A DNA stretch of 64,000 nucleotides from Coriobacteriaceae bacterium AF08-21. GTDB taxonomy: Bacteria; Actinomycetota; Coriobacteriia; Coriobacteriales; Coriobacteriaceae. The translations under genes and the position numbers were made by a program. Under the pieces are notes generated by a model that saw nothing but the letters and a program-made list of their open reading frames with translations, made no database searches and was not told where the DNA came from. Positions 1-7,752 of the stretch are shown in pieces (positions within the stretch are counted from its first letter, which is position 1; every line of letters begins with the position of its first letter). The DNA lies in contig JAQCQR010000005.1 in assembly GCA_027687465.1 (NCBI GenBank), positions 70,277 to 134,276 on the forward strand, written 5' to 3'.

Positions 1-2
1 TC

Positions 3-527
3 GGGCAGCGCCTGTCCATCCTCCATCGCTATCTGGAGGAGGGGCGCCTGGACGACGAGTCGCTCGAGCAGATCGACCCGCTGCTGCGCTCAATCGCTGC
101 CGATCTGCGCAGCGGGGGCGCCAGTGAGCCGGCGGAGCAGTTGGGTGATATCGTCCATGCTTTTGGCCTGGTGAGTGTGCAGATCGATGTTGAGGGTGCG
201 CTGCCTGAGGACGCGCGTGTCGCCGCCGCCTTTTTGCAGATTATCCGCGAGGCCTCGACCAATGCTACCAAGCATGCGCAGGCGCATCGGGTCCATGTGC
301 GCTTGTGGCAGGAGGGGACGGATGCTGACGCCGTCGCGCACATGACGATTTCTAACGACGGGTCCCCGGCCCCCGTATCGTATCGCGAGGGAACGGGTAT
401 CCCAGGTATGAGGCATGTCGCGCAAGATCTGGGTGGCAGCCTAGAGGTCCACGCCACCCCGCCCTTTACGCTTACGGTATCCATTCCGCTTAACGCCAAC
501 GACACGTCCCAAAGGAGAAACTCATGA
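3..527 (+). CDS. Sensor histidine kinase, C-terminal part (gene enters from the left edge)
   Basis: The open frame runs from the window edge without a start, so only about 174 C-terminal residues are visible. They begin with GQRLSILHRYLEEG, which in LuxR-paired kinases directly follows the phosphoacceptor His box, so the His itself lies just outside the window. An N-box (REASTNATKHAQA) and a G-box (GTGIPGMRH) mark the HATPase domain. The stop overlaps the start of the response regulator in an ATGA, so the two are translationally coupled. It would autophosphorylate and pass phosphate to that regulator; the signal cannot be inferred because the sensor part is missing. Confidence 0.85.
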   Translation, partial: GQRLSILHRYLEEGRLDDESLEQIDPLLRSIAADLRSGGASEPAEQLGDIVHAFGLVSVQIDVEGALPEDARVAAAFLQIIREASTNATKHAQAHRVHVRLWQEGTDADAVAHMTISNDGSPAPVSYREGTGIPGMRHVAQDLGGSLEVHATPPFTLTVSIPLNANDTSQRRNS

Positions 528-1147
528 TCCGCGTGTTAATTGTCGAAGATCAGGCCATCCTGCGCGAGAGCCTGGCGCGCTCCGTTGGCGACCAGCCCGA
601 TATGACCGTCGTTGCCGCGATCGCCGATGCCTCCGAGGCCTTGGGTGTCGCGCTCAAGGAGCGCCCGGACATGATACTGATGGACGTGTGCACCGAACAC
701 GATTCAAACGGCATCGTGGCGGCGGCACGCATCAAGGAGCAGCTGCCCGAGTGTCGCATCATTATCATGACAGGCATGCCCGAGATCACCTTTGTCGATC
801 AGGCCCGCGAGGCGGGCGTCGATAGCTTTGTGTACAAGAACGTCGGTATCGACGAGCTGTTCGCCGTGATGCGCTCCACGTTGGCTGGCTACTGCACGTT
901 TCCCAAGCCGCCCGAGAGCATTTTTTCGGGCACGGCAGCCCTCGACGATGTCGAGCTATCGATTTTGCGCCTTGCCTGCGAGGGCAAAAGTCGTCGCGAG
1001 ATCGCGGCCGAGCTGTTTATGAGTGAGGGCACCATCAAGCGCCGCATCTCGGAGATCCTGAGCAAGACCGGCTACGACAACATCATGCGCCTGGCCGTGC
1101 ATGCGGTGACCGAGGGTAGCATCGTTCCCAACATGGAGCGCCCGTAA
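524..1147 (+). CDS. LuxR/NarL-family response regulator
   Basis: 207 residues. The receiver domain (about 1-120) has the acidic pair E8/D9, phosphoacceptor D54, T83 and K105, the full phosphorylation set. A LuxR-type helix-turn-helix follows at about 143-200 (LSILRLACEGKSRREIAAELF, then GTIKRRISEI). The ATG overlaps the kinase stop by 4 nt and AAAGGAG lies just upstream. It is the DNA-binding partner of the truncated kinase. Targets are not evident from the sequence; the downstream genes are on the opposite strand. The family call is secure, the regulon unknown. Confidence 0.93.
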   Translation: MIRVLIVEDQAILRESLARSVGDQPDMTVVAAIADASEALGVALKERPDMILMDVCTEHDSNGIVAAARIKEQLPECRIIIMTGMPEITFVDQAREAGVDSFVYKNVGIDELFAVMRSTLAGYCTFPKPPESIFSGTAALDDVELSILRLACEGKSRREIAAELFMSEGTIKRRISEILSKTGYDNIMRLAVHAVTEGSIVPNMERP

Positions 1148-1183
1148 TCGACGCGCTCACCCGTGTTCCGGCACCGCAAGGAT

Positions 1184-1224
1184 AGGCCGCCCACCGTTTC
1201 GCATCTAAAAACGGCGGGCGGCCT
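1184..1224 (+). terminator. Hairpin after the two-component operon
   Basis: The arms AGGCCGCCC-a-CCGTTT and AAACGG-c-GGGCGGCCT pair with one mismatch. Only a weak T-rich tail follows, so termination efficiency is uncertain. Confidence 0.5.
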
Positions 1225-1258
1225 GCTTGTATGGGCAGTGCTGTCGGCATAAAGCGGC

Positions 1259-1287
1259 GGGGCCGCAGGATCATCTCCTGCGGCCCC
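1259..1287 (-). terminator. Perfect 12-bp hairpin downstream of the lipoprotein gene
   Basis: GGGGCCGCAGGA pairs perfectly with TCCTGCGGCCCC across a 5-nt loop. It lies 3' of the minus-strand lipoprotein gene and probably ends that transcript; the T tract is short. Confidence 0.5.
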
Positions 1288-1338
1288 GTCTGGTGTGCGC
1301 GGATGTGTCCGCCAATCCGCGGCTGTCGTGGTCTACCG

Positions 1339-2181
1339 CTACGCGATGGTTGCGCTGTAGGAGGCGACGTCCTCGTAGGAATCGGTCAGGTAGGCGTCGA
1401 TGCCGATGGTCGTGTTGACCAGGTCGTCAAGGCTGTCAAGCTCGCCGCTCGAGAACGTGAATTCCTCGGTGGCGTTGGTGCCGGGCATCAGGTGAGCCGA
1501 GAACCAGGGTTCCTTCATGGTGCCGTTGACGTTGGTCTTGCCGGAAGGAGCGTAGAAGGTCAGGTCCTTGTCGCTCTTGTTGGTGATGTTGACGACAAAA
1601 CCGATGTCGCCCCACTCGTCCTTGAACTTCTCGGTGATGGTGATGGTGCACAGGTCGTCATCGGCAACGGTGACGGCGGGGGAGATTTCAATCTTCTGGA
1701 CGTCGTCGTCTTCGACGGCCTCGTCGATCTCTTCTTCTTTCTCGGCCGCCTCGCGATCCTTCTTCACCGTGCCGGACAGGTCCTTGTCGGACTTGGTAAA
1801 GACAAGATTGCCGTCATCCTCTTCGAGGATGAGCTTGCCGTCCTTGAGCTTCATGTCATGCGACTCGTCTTCGGCGGTGATGGTTACGGTGGTGGCGTCC
1901 TTTGCCTCCCATTTAAGGTCGACGACTTCAAGGAACAGGTCGAGGGCACCTGTACCGTCCTCATCGAGAATCAGGACGCAGTGCACACCCCAATCCTCGA
2001 GCATCTTCATGTACTCATCGGTCAGTTCTTCGCCCTCCAGGGTTCCACCCGAGAGTTCCCAGCTGCCGACGAAGTTGGCCTTGGGGTCTTTGCCGCCGCC
2101 GCTGCAGCCCGTCAGGGCAAAGGCGAGCGCAAGGACGCATGTCAGAAATGCGAGTACGGACTTTTTGAACGTTGTCTTCAT
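1339..2181 (-). CDS. Predicted lipoprotein, unknown function
   Basis: 280 residues. The start is the ATG preceded by AAAGGAGG; an upstream extension in the same frame lacks signal-peptide character. A lysine-containing N-terminus and hydrophobic core end in the lipobox LTGC (Cys26), predicting a lipid-anchored exported protein. Residues about 35-150 (starting NFVGSWELSGG) resemble small beta-barrel/lipocalin-like lipoprotein domains. An acidic linker (about 160-185) leads to a C-terminal beta-sandwich-like part (DIGFVVNITNKSDKDLTFYA) resembling DUF4352-type domains. It is last in a minus-strand series with the zinc-ribbon proteins and could be their surface component. Domain resemblance is by eye. 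Confidence 0.8.
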   Translation of the reverse strand: MKTTFKKSVLAFLTCVLALAFALTGCSGGGKDPKANFVGSWELSGGTLEGEELTDEYMKMLEDWGVHCVLILDEDGTGALDLFLEVVDLKWEAKDATTVTITAEDESHDMKLKDGKLILEEDDGNLVFTKSDKDLSGTVKKDREAAEKEEEIDEAVEDDDVQKIEISPAVTVADDDLCTITITEKFKDEWGDIGFVVNITNKSDKDLTFYAPSGKTNVNGTMKEPWFSAHLMPGTNATEEFTFSSGELDSLDDLVNTTIGIDAYLTDSYEDVASYSATIA

Positions 2182-2261
2182 GGTGTCCTCCTTTATCGAA
2201 CGAAACCCATAGAAGCAAATGCGGGGGTGGCGGATCCCCCGCCAATTACCAGATAGAGGGG

Positions 2262-3497
2262 CTAGGGCCTGGGCGTTCCGCAGTTGCTGCAGAACTTGCC
2301 GCCGTTTTCGCTGCCGCAGCTGGGGCAGAACCACTTGGCCGGTGCCGGGGCGGGTGCGGGACTGCCGCACTCGGAGCAGAACTTGCCGGTGTTGGTGGCG
2401 CCGCAGCTGCAGGTCCATGTGCCGGCCGCGGGGGCAGCGGCGGGAGCCGGTGCGGGAGCGGGTGCCGGAGCCGGCTGCGGGGCGGCCTGCTGCTGTGCCT
2501 GGCCGGCGGCGAACAGCTGGCTGGCGTTCATGCCGCCCATGCCACCTGCCATGCCCATAAAGCCTGCCATCGCGCCGTTGGGATTGGCGGCTGCCGCGCG
2601 CATTGCGTCGCTCTGGGCGCTGGCAATGTTGGCTGCCGCCATAGTGGGATCGCGCATGACGGCGGCTTTCTGCAGGTCCTTGATCATCTGCTCGTCCTCT
2701 TGCGAGGCAGCGATGGAGTTGACGCCAAAGCTCACGATCTCGACGCCGCGCAGGTCACGCCAGTCGGCAGAGAGGACCTCGTTGAGCGCGCGGGCGAGCT
2801 CGGTGGTGTGGCCGGGGATGGCGCTGTAGCGGATGCCCATTTCCGAGATCTTGGCAAAGGCGGGCTGCAGGGCGGTGAGCAGCTCGGATTTAAGCTGGCT
2901 GTCGATCTTGTCGCGCGTGTAGCTATCGGTCACGTTGCCGCACACGTTGGTGTAGAACAGCAGCGGGTTGGTGATGCGGTACGAGTACTCGCCGTTGCAG
3001 CGCACGGAGATGTCGACGTCCAGGCCAATGTTGTTATCGACCACGCGGAAGGGCACGGGCGAGGCGGTGCCGTACTTGTTGCCGATGATCTCCTTGGTGT
3101 TGATGAAGTAGACGCGCTGGTCCTTGCCCGCGTCGCCGCCAAAGGTAAAGCGGCTGCCGATATTGGCGAAGGTCTCCTTGATGGAATCGCCCAGGTTGCC
3201 GCTAAAGACGCTCGGCTCGCTGCCGGTATCGAAGACGAACTCACCGGGCTCCAGTGCGACTTCGATGATCTTGCCGTTTTGCACCACGAGCATGCCCTGG
3301 CCGTCGTTGACGGCGATGACCGAGCCGTTGGAGATGACGTTGTCCTCGCCGCGCGTGTTGGAGCTGCGGCCACCGGTGCGTTTGCTGCCCTTGCAGGCCA
3401 TGACGTCAGCAGGCATCGATTCGCAATAGATAAATTCCTTCCACTGGTCGGCCATGACGCCGCCGGCAGCACCCAATCCAGCTTTCAAGAGTCCCAT
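2262..3497 (-). CDS. SPFH-domain protein with two C-terminal zinc ribbons (YdjI-like)
   Basis: 411 residues. After a short Gly-rich N-terminus, about residues 20-280 look like an SPFH/virion-core-like domain of the YdjI type (GEDNVISNGSVIAVNDGQGMLV near the start). A Met/Gly/Ala-rich stretch and an Ala-Pro linker lead to two zinc ribbons at the C-terminus (CSCG...CSECG and CPSCG...CSNCG). In Bacillus subtilis, YdjI works with YdjG/YdjH to place a PspA-type protein at the membrane. The next gene upstream is a YdjG-like zinc-ribbon membrane protein, which supports an envelope role. No PspA gene is present here. Function is inferred from family and context. Confidence 0.8.
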   Translation of the reverse strand: MGLLKAGLGAAGGVMADQWKEFIYCESMPADVMACKGSKRTGGRSSNTRGEDNVISNGSVIAVNDGQGMLVVQNGKIIEVALEPGEFVFDTGSEPSVFSGNLGDSIKETFANIGSRFTFGGDAGKDQRVYFINTKEIIGNKYGTASPVPFRVVDNNIGLDVDISVRCNGEYSYRITNPLLFYTNVCGNVTDSYTRDKIDSQLKSELLTALQPAFAKISEMGIRYSAIPGHTTELARALNEVLSADWRDLRGVEIVSFGVNSIAASQEDEQMIKDLQKAAVMRDPTMAAANIASAQSDAMRAAAANPNGAMAGFMGMAGGMGGMNASQLFAAGQAQQQAAPQPAPAPAPAPAPAAAPAAGTWTCSCGATNTGKFCSECGSPAPAPAPAKWFCPSCGSENGGKFCSNCGTPRP

Positions 3498-3545
3498 GGT
3501 GATCTTCCTTTCTCGTCAAAGGCCGGGTGGTATTGGTCGGATTGC

Positions 3546-4868
3546 TTAGTCGTCCTTGTCGTCTTTCATGACAACGGTGGTCTCGGTGTGGTTGAAGGTG
3601 TCGTGCTTCTCGGTCAGGTCGAGCTCGCCGCAGTACTCGTCGGCGTGGGTGGCCTCGTTGGCCGTCTTGAGCTGGCCTACCAGTAGCACGTCTCCGATAA
3701 TCACGATGATCAGCGGCGCGACGATGTTGATGAGGATGCCCTCGATATCAAAGGCGAGGTAATCCGGATCGAAGGCGTTCTCACCCATAAAGAGAATCTG
3801 GGAGAGGATAAATCCGATCACAAAGAACAGCACCGAGGCAATAGCGAGCTTGGGCTTGGAGCAGGGGAGCTCGCCGACCAAGCGGCCGGTCTGGCCGTTC
3901 ATGGCAAACAGGTAGCTCTTGCCGTTCCACGAGGTGGAGAGCATCCAGACGGGGAACAGGGCGTAGTCGCTGTCTTCCCAGGTGTAGTCGAGCTGCTTGC
4001 TTTCGACCGTGGCATCGTCGTATTCGTCGACGACAGTCTCGCGCAGGGCCGAGATCGTGCTTTCTTCCATACGGCGCTCGGCGCGCGCCTTGCAGGTCTC
4101 GCAGTCCTCGTCGTAACGGTTGGCGATGTAGCCGGGCATATATGCGACCGAGAACGGACGCAGCGCGTCGTAGTCAAACGGCTCGATGGCGTCCATGTGG
4201 CCGTCGGGCATCTTGGACGATCCGTCGACGGGCACGCGCTTAAACGAGATATTGCCCTTGCGATAGGCATCGTAGTGGTCGGTGGTCGTGACGGTGCGGT
4301 CGGATTCCTCGGTCACGGTCTCGTTGGTCGCGTCAAAGTACACTTCGCCGTCCACGCGGGCGCCGTAGAGCCAAAACGGCACGTAGACACCTTGGACCTC
4401 GTCGATGTGGTTGCCGGTGACAAAGCTCTTGGGCAGCAAGATCTTGCCCTTGTAGTGTCCCTTGAGTGCGGCCGTGACGTCGTCGCGCCCGAGCTTAAAC
4501 GGAATCACCAGGTCGGGCGAGAAGTCGCCAGAGAGCTGGCCGGGCGCCACGGCGGAGTTGCCGCAGTACGGGCAGGTGGTGACGGCGACGGTGCCGTCGG
4601 ACACGAGCTCGGCGCCGCACGACGAGCAGATGTAGCCGGCGTTTTGGGCGAGCTCCTGCACGGCATCGTCGGCAGCAGGTTTGGGAGCTGCGGCTGCGGC
4701 ATCGGCTTTGGCATCTGCCTTGTCCTGGCGCTCGCGATAGAGGGCCTCGACTTCTTCGACTTCAAAGCGTGAGTCACAGTAGTCGCAGACAAGCTTTTGC
4801 TCGGCGCTGGCAAAATGCAGGGGACCACCGCAGGCAGGGCACTGATAGTTGACGCTCTCGAAGGCCAT
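3546..4868 (-). CDS. TFIIB-type zinc-ribbon membrane protein (YdjG-like)
   Basis: 440 residues. The N-terminus has a zinc ribbon (CPACGG...CDYCDS, about 10-33), then a Lys/Ala-rich helix, then a second ribbon (CSSCGAE...CPYCGN, about 85-108). A soluble beta-rich region follows, including a CETCKARAERR segment. Two hydrophobic segments lie near the C-terminus (LFFVIGFILSQILF, and a longer one ending VIIGDVLLVG), followed by an acidic tail. The architecture fits membrane-anchored YdjG-type proteins. It sits 48 bp upstream of the SPFH gene on the same strand and 24 bp downstream of the DUF4428-like gene, so the three are probably co-transcribed. Confidence 0.78.
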   Translation of the reverse strand: MAFESVNYQCPACGGPLHFASAEQKLVCDYCDSRFEVEEVEALYRERQDKADAKADAAAAAPKPAADDAVQELAQNAGYICSSCGAELVSDGTVAVTTCPYCGNSAVAPGQLSGDFSPDLVIPFKLGRDDVTAALKGHYKGKILLPKSFVTGNHIDEVQGVYVPFWLYGARVDGEVYFDATNETVTEESDRTVTTTDHYDAYRKGNISFKRVPVDGSSKMPDGHMDAIEPFDYDALRPFSVAYMPGYIANRYDEDCETCKARAERRMEESTISALRETVVDEYDDATVESKQLDYTWEDSDYALFPVWMLSTSWNGKSYLFAMNGQTGRLVGELPCSKPKLAIASVLFFVIGFILSQILFMGENAFDPDYLAFDIEGILINIVAPLIIVIIGDVLLVGQLKTANEATHADEYCGELDLTEKHDTFNHTETTVVMKDDKDD

Positions 4869-4892
4869 GATCGGTCCTTTCCGTGCCGGAGG

Positions 4893-5630
4893 CTATGCGC
4901 CGATGGCGCCGCCGCAGTATTCGCAGCGCCCACTGGCATCGGGAATGGTGGTGGCTCCGCAGAAGGGGCAGGTCACCGCGGTCTTGGGGGCCTTGGCGGC
5001 CACGACGCTGTCGCGCGTCTCCTGGCGCAGCTGCACCAGCGCGTCGCGGACCTCGGTTGCCTGGCGCTTGGCCTCGCGGTATTCGATGGAGCCGCGCTGA
5101 TCGATGGTGGAGTCGTTCACGCGCAGGTTGATCTCGGTAAAGTACGGCGTGTTGACGTGAATGGTCAGATTAAAGTCGTAATCCAGGTCGTAGCGCGGCG
5201 GATTGTAGCTCTCGCGCTCGCCGTCCTTGGTCTCGCGATAGATTTCGGTGCGATGCTCGTCGATATCCATATCGCAGCCGAGTACCTGCGAGAACTCGAT
5301 GATGTCGGGATTGGCGTCGCGCCAGCGGCTCTGCGAGGTAATGATCAGCAGGCCCGCGTCCTCATCGAGCATGATGTTGGTGCGCCCGGCAGAAAGCGTG
5401 CGCGTGGGGTTGAACGACGCCAAGCGCTCGGCATTGGCCTCGCGGTAGGCGATCTGCTCGCGGATATCGTCCGCGGTGCTGGAGCGATAGCCGTGAAAGT
5501 AGGGGGAGAGCTTGCCGGCGCACTCTTTGCACAGGTAGCCTTCATTGATTTTTGTCTTACCTAGAAGTCCCAGCTCGGTACCGCAAATCGCGCACTCTTT
5601 CTTCTCGAACATCTTGTCAAAGAAGCCCAT
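4893..5630 (-). CDS. DUF4428-like zinc-ribbon protein
   Basis: 245 residues. The N-terminus (CAICGTELGLLGKTKI...CKECAGKL) matches the DUF4428 zinc-binding pattern. The middle, about 80-180, is a beta-rich domain with no motif I can name. A helix follows, then a C-terminal ribbon (CPFCGATTIP...CEYCGG). The ATG follows GGGAGG at good spacing. It is the first gene of the zinc-ribbon/SPFH series. All three proteins carry CxxC pairs, suggesting a shared metal-stabilised assembly; the biochemical role is unknown. Confidence 0.75.
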   Translation of the reverse strand: MGFFDKMFEKKECAICGTELGLLGKTKINEGYLCKECAGKLSPYFHGYRSSTADDIREQIAYREANAERLASFNPTRTLSAGRTNIMLDEDAGLLIITSQSRWRDANPDIIEFSQVLGCDMDIDEHRTEIYRETKDGERESYNPPRYDLDYDFNLTIHVNTPYFTEINLRVNDSTIDQRGSIEYREAKRQATEVRDALVQLRQETRDSVVAAKAPKTAVTCPFCGATTIPDASGRCEYCGGAIGA

Positions 5631-5751
5631 GGCTGCCTCCCATCAACTGGTAGCGTGTGTCACTTTTGATGATGGGGGAGTGCGCAGCCTTTCACGATAC
5701 CCAGACGGCTCAACGAGTCTCCACAACTGGGACACATGGCCCATTTTTCCT

Positions 5752-5811
5752 ACTCATTGGGGACGTACTTAAATGAGTGAAACTACTCATTTAAGTACGT
5801 CCCCAATGAGT
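5752..5811. repeat. Family A palindrome, full copy (TGGGGACGTACTT type)
   Basis: Two perfectly complementary 27-bp arms (5752-5778 and 5785-5811) flank a 6-nt loop. Full or partial relatives occur near 12652, 13889, 14043, 20035, 48703 and 63688. Confidence 0.9.
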
Positions 5812-5821
5812 GCTCGCAGAA

Positions 5822-5887
5822 CGAGAGTGGATAATCTCCCATTTTTGGCCTATGTGCAGGCTCAAAGTGGGAGATTATCCACTCTCG
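5822..5887. repeat. Family B hairpin (GTGGATAATCTCCC type)
   Basis: Perfect 20-bp arms (5822-5841 and 5868-5887) enclose a 26-nt loop whose TTTGGCC and GGCTCAAA parts can pair further. Three other copies lie at 13951, 20864 and 48741. Confidence 0.9.
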
Positions 5888-5978
5888 TCATTTGGGTGTC
5901 CAAAAATCCTCGCTCGTTTGGCGCCTGGGGACACTCTTTGTCGAATGCGGCGGCTGCCGAATGTGGGCGTCGCCCTTG

Positions 5979-7490
5979 CTACGCCACGGTCACGGCGACC
6001 TGGGCGTAGCGGGTGCAGGGGCACTCGGCGCGCGTCTGCACGGTGAGGGTGAGCACAAAGCGGTCGCCGGGTCGTGCGTCGGCGGGCACGATGAAAGTGG
6101 CATCCTCCGTGCATTCTTGCCACAGCGACAGATCCTGGACGCCTGCATAGCTCGACGGGTCTACGGCGACATCCCAATGCGCATCGAAGCCCCTGCCGTC
6201 GGGGTCGACGATGGTCGCCGCAAGGTCGATGCGCTCGCCGGCTGCGGCGCTGCGGTCGGCCGTGACCTCGACAACATGCGCCGGATGCGAGCAGATGGCC
6301 GGATCATGGGCGCACCATTGCGCGCGGGCGGCAAAGTCTTCCTGATAGGCACGCAGATAGGGATTGAGATTGTCGTCTGGGGGCGTGCCGAGGGCGGCAA
6401 AACCGGTGGGCGCGTTCGCATCGGGGTGTCCATCAAGAAACATGCGGCCGAGCAGCGTATCGAAGTCGCGGTCGTCGATACCGCGCAGGCCAAACGGAAG
6501 CAGCGGAATATAGGTCATGCTGTCGCCTTCGGCCATAAAGTCGCCGCGCTCAAACTGTACCGCGGGCATGCCTTCCAGGCCCCAATCCAGGCGGGCATGC
6601 TTGCCAAACTGAAAGCGCTCAGGCTCGTTTTCGTAGACCTTACCATCGCCATAGAGCATATAGCGTGCCATGAGGGGTCCGTTGCCCTGCGTGAGATTCC
6701 GCTCAGGCCAAGGAGCCTTAAACAGCGGCAGCGTATCGGGCTGAGCTGTTTTGGCGTCGAAATAGTTGCCATACATATAGGGCGTACGCCAAAAGATGAG
6801 CTCGGGAAAGAGCTCGCGCCCATGGTCGAGCCACGAGTTATCCTGCCCCACACCATCGGCAACGCCCATCACGCGCACCTTCTGATAGACCCGCTGCTGT
6901 ACGGCGGGCCACTCGGGTGTGGCGCGATAACGCTCGGCAATACTCATGAGGGCGCGAACGATCGTATTCATACCACCCCAGCTGAGCAGCCACAGCGTGC
7001 GCGGGTCATCGTCCATGATGGCATCGGCGATGACGTGAGACCCTTCAGTCTCCTCGCGCACATCACCCTCAAAAGCAACATTTCCCACAAACGTACGCTC
7101 GATCATCTGGGCAGGCGTGGGAAACGGCGGTTCACCGGCGGCGTCCGCATTTGCCTGCAACTGCGGCCAAGCCTGGGTATATTCATTACTCCAGAGACTC
7201 TCAATCCAATGCTCGGGAAACGGCCGATACTCACGAAGCTCGCCAGCCAGCGGATCGGGCTCATGAGGCACAACAGCCCACTCATAAGAGCGCCGCCCTT
7301 TGGTCCGCCAATGCGAATTCACCTCGCCGAGCGTATGAACCCCATCCCCAAGAAAGTGATACTGCGAAGCCGTATACACCACAGCCTGAACATCAAGCAA
7401 GTTGAGATACAGAGCCAAATGAACAAGCGAGTTCATATCATCGACTTCCATATCAGTGGTAACAATCACCCGAGTCAACTTCTGGGACAT
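5979..7490 (-). CDS. DUF1593 (Sde182-like) nucleoside-hydrolase-fold protein
   Basis: 503 residues. The N-terminal domain opens with VIVTTDMEVDD, the Asp-rich loop of nucleoside-hydrolase-like folds. It continues with typical DUF1593 features (DDPRTLWLLSWGGMNTI; HGRELFPELIFWRTPY). The last ~90 residues are a beta-sandwich like the Sde182 C-terminal domain. Family members are linked to plant-polysaccharide breakdown, but a reaction is not established. No signal peptide is visible. The start MSQKL is chosen because GGAG sits 8 nt upstream; a TTG 24 nt earlier is weaker. It lies downstream of the esterase on the same strand, separated by a large inverted repeat. Confidence 0.8.
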   Translation of the reverse strand: MSQKLTRVIVTTDMEVDDMNSLVHLALYLNLLDVQAVVYTASQYHFLGDGVHTLGEVNSHWRTKGRRSYEWAVVPHEPDPLAGELREYRPFPEHWIESLWSNEYTQAWPQLQANADAAGEPPFPTPAQMIERTFVGNVAFEGDVREETEGSHVIADAIMDDDPRTLWLLSWGGMNTIVRALMSIAERYRATPEWPAVQQRVYQKVRVMGVADGVGQDNSWLDHGRELFPELIFWRTPYMYGNYFDAKTAQPDTLPLFKAPWPERNLTQGNGPLMARYMLYGDGKVYENEPERFQFGKHARLDWGLEGMPAVQFERGDFMAEGDSMTYIPLLPFGLRGIDDRDFDTLLGRMFLDGHPDANAPTGFAALGTPPDDNLNPYLRAYQEDFAARAQWCAHDPAICSHPAHVVEVTADRSAAAGERIDLAATIVDPDGRGFDAHWDVAVDPSSYAGVQDLSLWQECTEDATFIVPADARPGDRFVLTLTVQTRAECPCTRYAQVAVTVA

Positions 7491-7621
7491 AGGAACAGCT
7501 CCAATCAAAATCAATTCAGCCAGTTACGCGCAAGGCAAGACGGGACCCATGCCCCCATCGCCACCGACCCGGCGGCCCGCTAGAAGCGGCCGGCCAGGGT
7601 CACAGCAACGTCAACGCAGCG

Positions 7622-7738
7622 GAGACCGGGGTTTAGTCTTGCAAACATTCCGCAGGGGGCATGGGCAGGCGCAGCGCGAAGCGCAAAGCGCCAGCCCATG
7701 CATGCCCGAGGACGTTTGCAAGACTAAACCCCGGTCCC
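7622..7738. repeat. 117-bp inverted repeat between the esterase and DUF1593 genes
   Basis: Outer arms 7622-7646 and 7714-7738 pair at 24 of 25 positions. Inner GCATGGGC/GCCCATGC segments extend the fold. It lies between two minus-strand genes and could be a processing or termination structure. Confidence 0.8.
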
Positions 7739-7752
7739 CGCGATGGGAGGGC

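Larger units (their letters stand above)
5631..5978. other. Gene-free stretch holding two palindromic repeats
   Basis: No credible gene is seen. The stretch contains one full TGGGGAC-type palindrome (family A) followed by one family-B hairpin, then a partial GGGGACACTC word near 5927. Confidence 0.7.

Noticed and set aside
1231-3686. Long open frames (341 and 504 codons) on the plus strand opposite the lipoprotein, SPFH and zinc-ribbon genes
   Set aside because: They are antisense to well-supported proteins, are Gly/Ala/Arg/His-rich with no recognisable motif, and lack ribosome sites; typical of high-GC antisense frames.
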